Assembly (NCBI GenBank): GCA_009774615.1
Contig: VSOC01000200.1
Location: 1 to 5,345 of the forward strand
Source of the DNA: Lachnospiraceae bacterium
GTDB taxonomy: Bacteria; Bacillota; Clostridia; Lachnospirales; Lachnospiraceae
DNA length: 5,345 bases
Direction of reading: 5' to 3'
This document shows, in pieces, positions 4,916-5,345 of this stretch (its first letter is position 1; every line of letters begins with the position of its first letter). The translations under genes and the position numbers were made by a program. The notes under the pieces are model-generated. The model searched no databases. It saw only the letters and a program-made list of their open reading frames with translations, and had not been told where the DNA came from.

Positions 4916-5021
4916 AGACGTTTGTTCCTTCCCGCATCCTTTTCTTTCTTCTATCTTATCCGTGCGGTACACAAAAAATACACGCGAATCAGATATCCGA
5001 ATTAAATTTTTCTTGACTATT

Positions 5022-5345
5022 TCACGTATTTCCAACATTCTCGAAAAAATTTATATACTCCATAAAAATGATTGTTTCTACTGCTGGTGTAGTCGATGCA
5101 AATTTCGCTCTTTCAATTCCATTTGTAAGCAATAATCGTTCCCACAATTTCTTATAATCTCTAAAATCAAAAGTACAGTCATCCAGAATTACATATTCTT
5201 CTATTTCCGGATGTTCACTTAAATACTTTATAATTCCTGCTCCTCTTGCACACTTATGATCTGTTGTATGTCCAGAAATTTTAAGTCCGTACTTTTCCAA
5301 TTTTGAAACAAGATAAATATAGTCTTCATCCGTGGATTTCATATC
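5022..5345 (-). CDS. HAD-fold protein, C-terminal part (RNA-repair-type HAD domain)
   Basis: The frame is open to the right window edge (a GAT codon precedes the first visible Met), so the gene starts outside the window. The visible part reads STDEDYIYLVSKLEKYGL, then HTTDHKCARGAGIIKYLSEH and EYVILDDCTFDF. The VILDD...DF segment is the acidic motif IV of HAD phosphatase-fold proteins, and the order matches the small HAD domain found in 'Swiss army knife' RNA repair proteins, where a typical member is about 150-190 residues. The catalytic N-terminal DxD motif would lie upstream, off the window. The tail ENVGNT ends at TGA 5022-5024, 106 bp before the preferred subtilase start; the longer subtilase frame would overlap it by 17 bp. 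The substrate is unknown. The Met at 5342 is internal, not a true start. Confidence 0.75.
   Translation of the reverse strand, partial: DMKSTDEDYIYLVSKLEKYGLKISGHTTDHKCARGAGIIKYLSEHPEIEEYVILDDCTFDFRDYKKLWERLLLTNGIERAKFASTTPAVETIIFMEYINFFENVGNT

Overview
The window reads like chromosome from a Gram-positive Clostridia, most likely Lachnospiraceae. The basis is family resemblance recalled without a search: a CspB-like clostridial subtilase, a zinc-ribbon/FHA protein, strong GGAGG/GAGGTG ribosome sites, short intergenic gaps and U-tailed hairpin terminators. Every credible gene lies on the minus strand, so the biological order runs from position 5345 down to 1. I see no rRNA, tRNA or CRISPR array.

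Right part (5345 to about 2780). The window opens inside a HAD-fold gene of the kind found in RNA-repair-type proteins; its N-terminus is off the edge. Next is a large S8 subtilase with a complete Asp/His/Ser triad. Its last codons are interrupted by a compact insertion of about 140 bp (3086-3226) with GTGTCA-type inverted ends, flanked by the 6-bp repeat TATATT. The original C-terminal coding sequence can still be read beyond the insertion (3079-3029). Then come the 3' remnant of a PD-(D/E)XK/Rpn-type transposase-like gene and a strong 15-bp-stem terminator. About 200 bp of very AT-rich DNA separates this block from the next.

Left part (about 2590 to 1). A Cro/CI-type (XRE) regulator is followed by a short leader with tiny overlapping reading frames and a U-tailed hairpin that covers a Shine-Dalgarno site. 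Then come a 142-residue beta-rich protein resembling the tube (Hcp/gpV-like) subunit of contractile injection systems, a terminator-like hairpin, a J-domain protein, a two-helix membrane protein with a cytoplasmic FHA domain (start overlapping the preceding stop by one base) and a zinc-ribbon/FHA protein cut off in mid-domain. An unrelated open frame runs off the left edge.

Interpretation (inference). The left block resembles one end of a contractile-injection-like or phage-tail-derived locus: an abundant tube subunit, a J-domain co-chaperone and phosphothreonine-reading FHA modules, perhaps under a phage-like repressor. No sheath, baseplate, spike or ATPase gene lies in this window, so the system cannot be called complete. 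The truncated FHA gene, the insertion in the protease and the nuclease remnant together point to a region undergoing rearrangement and decay.
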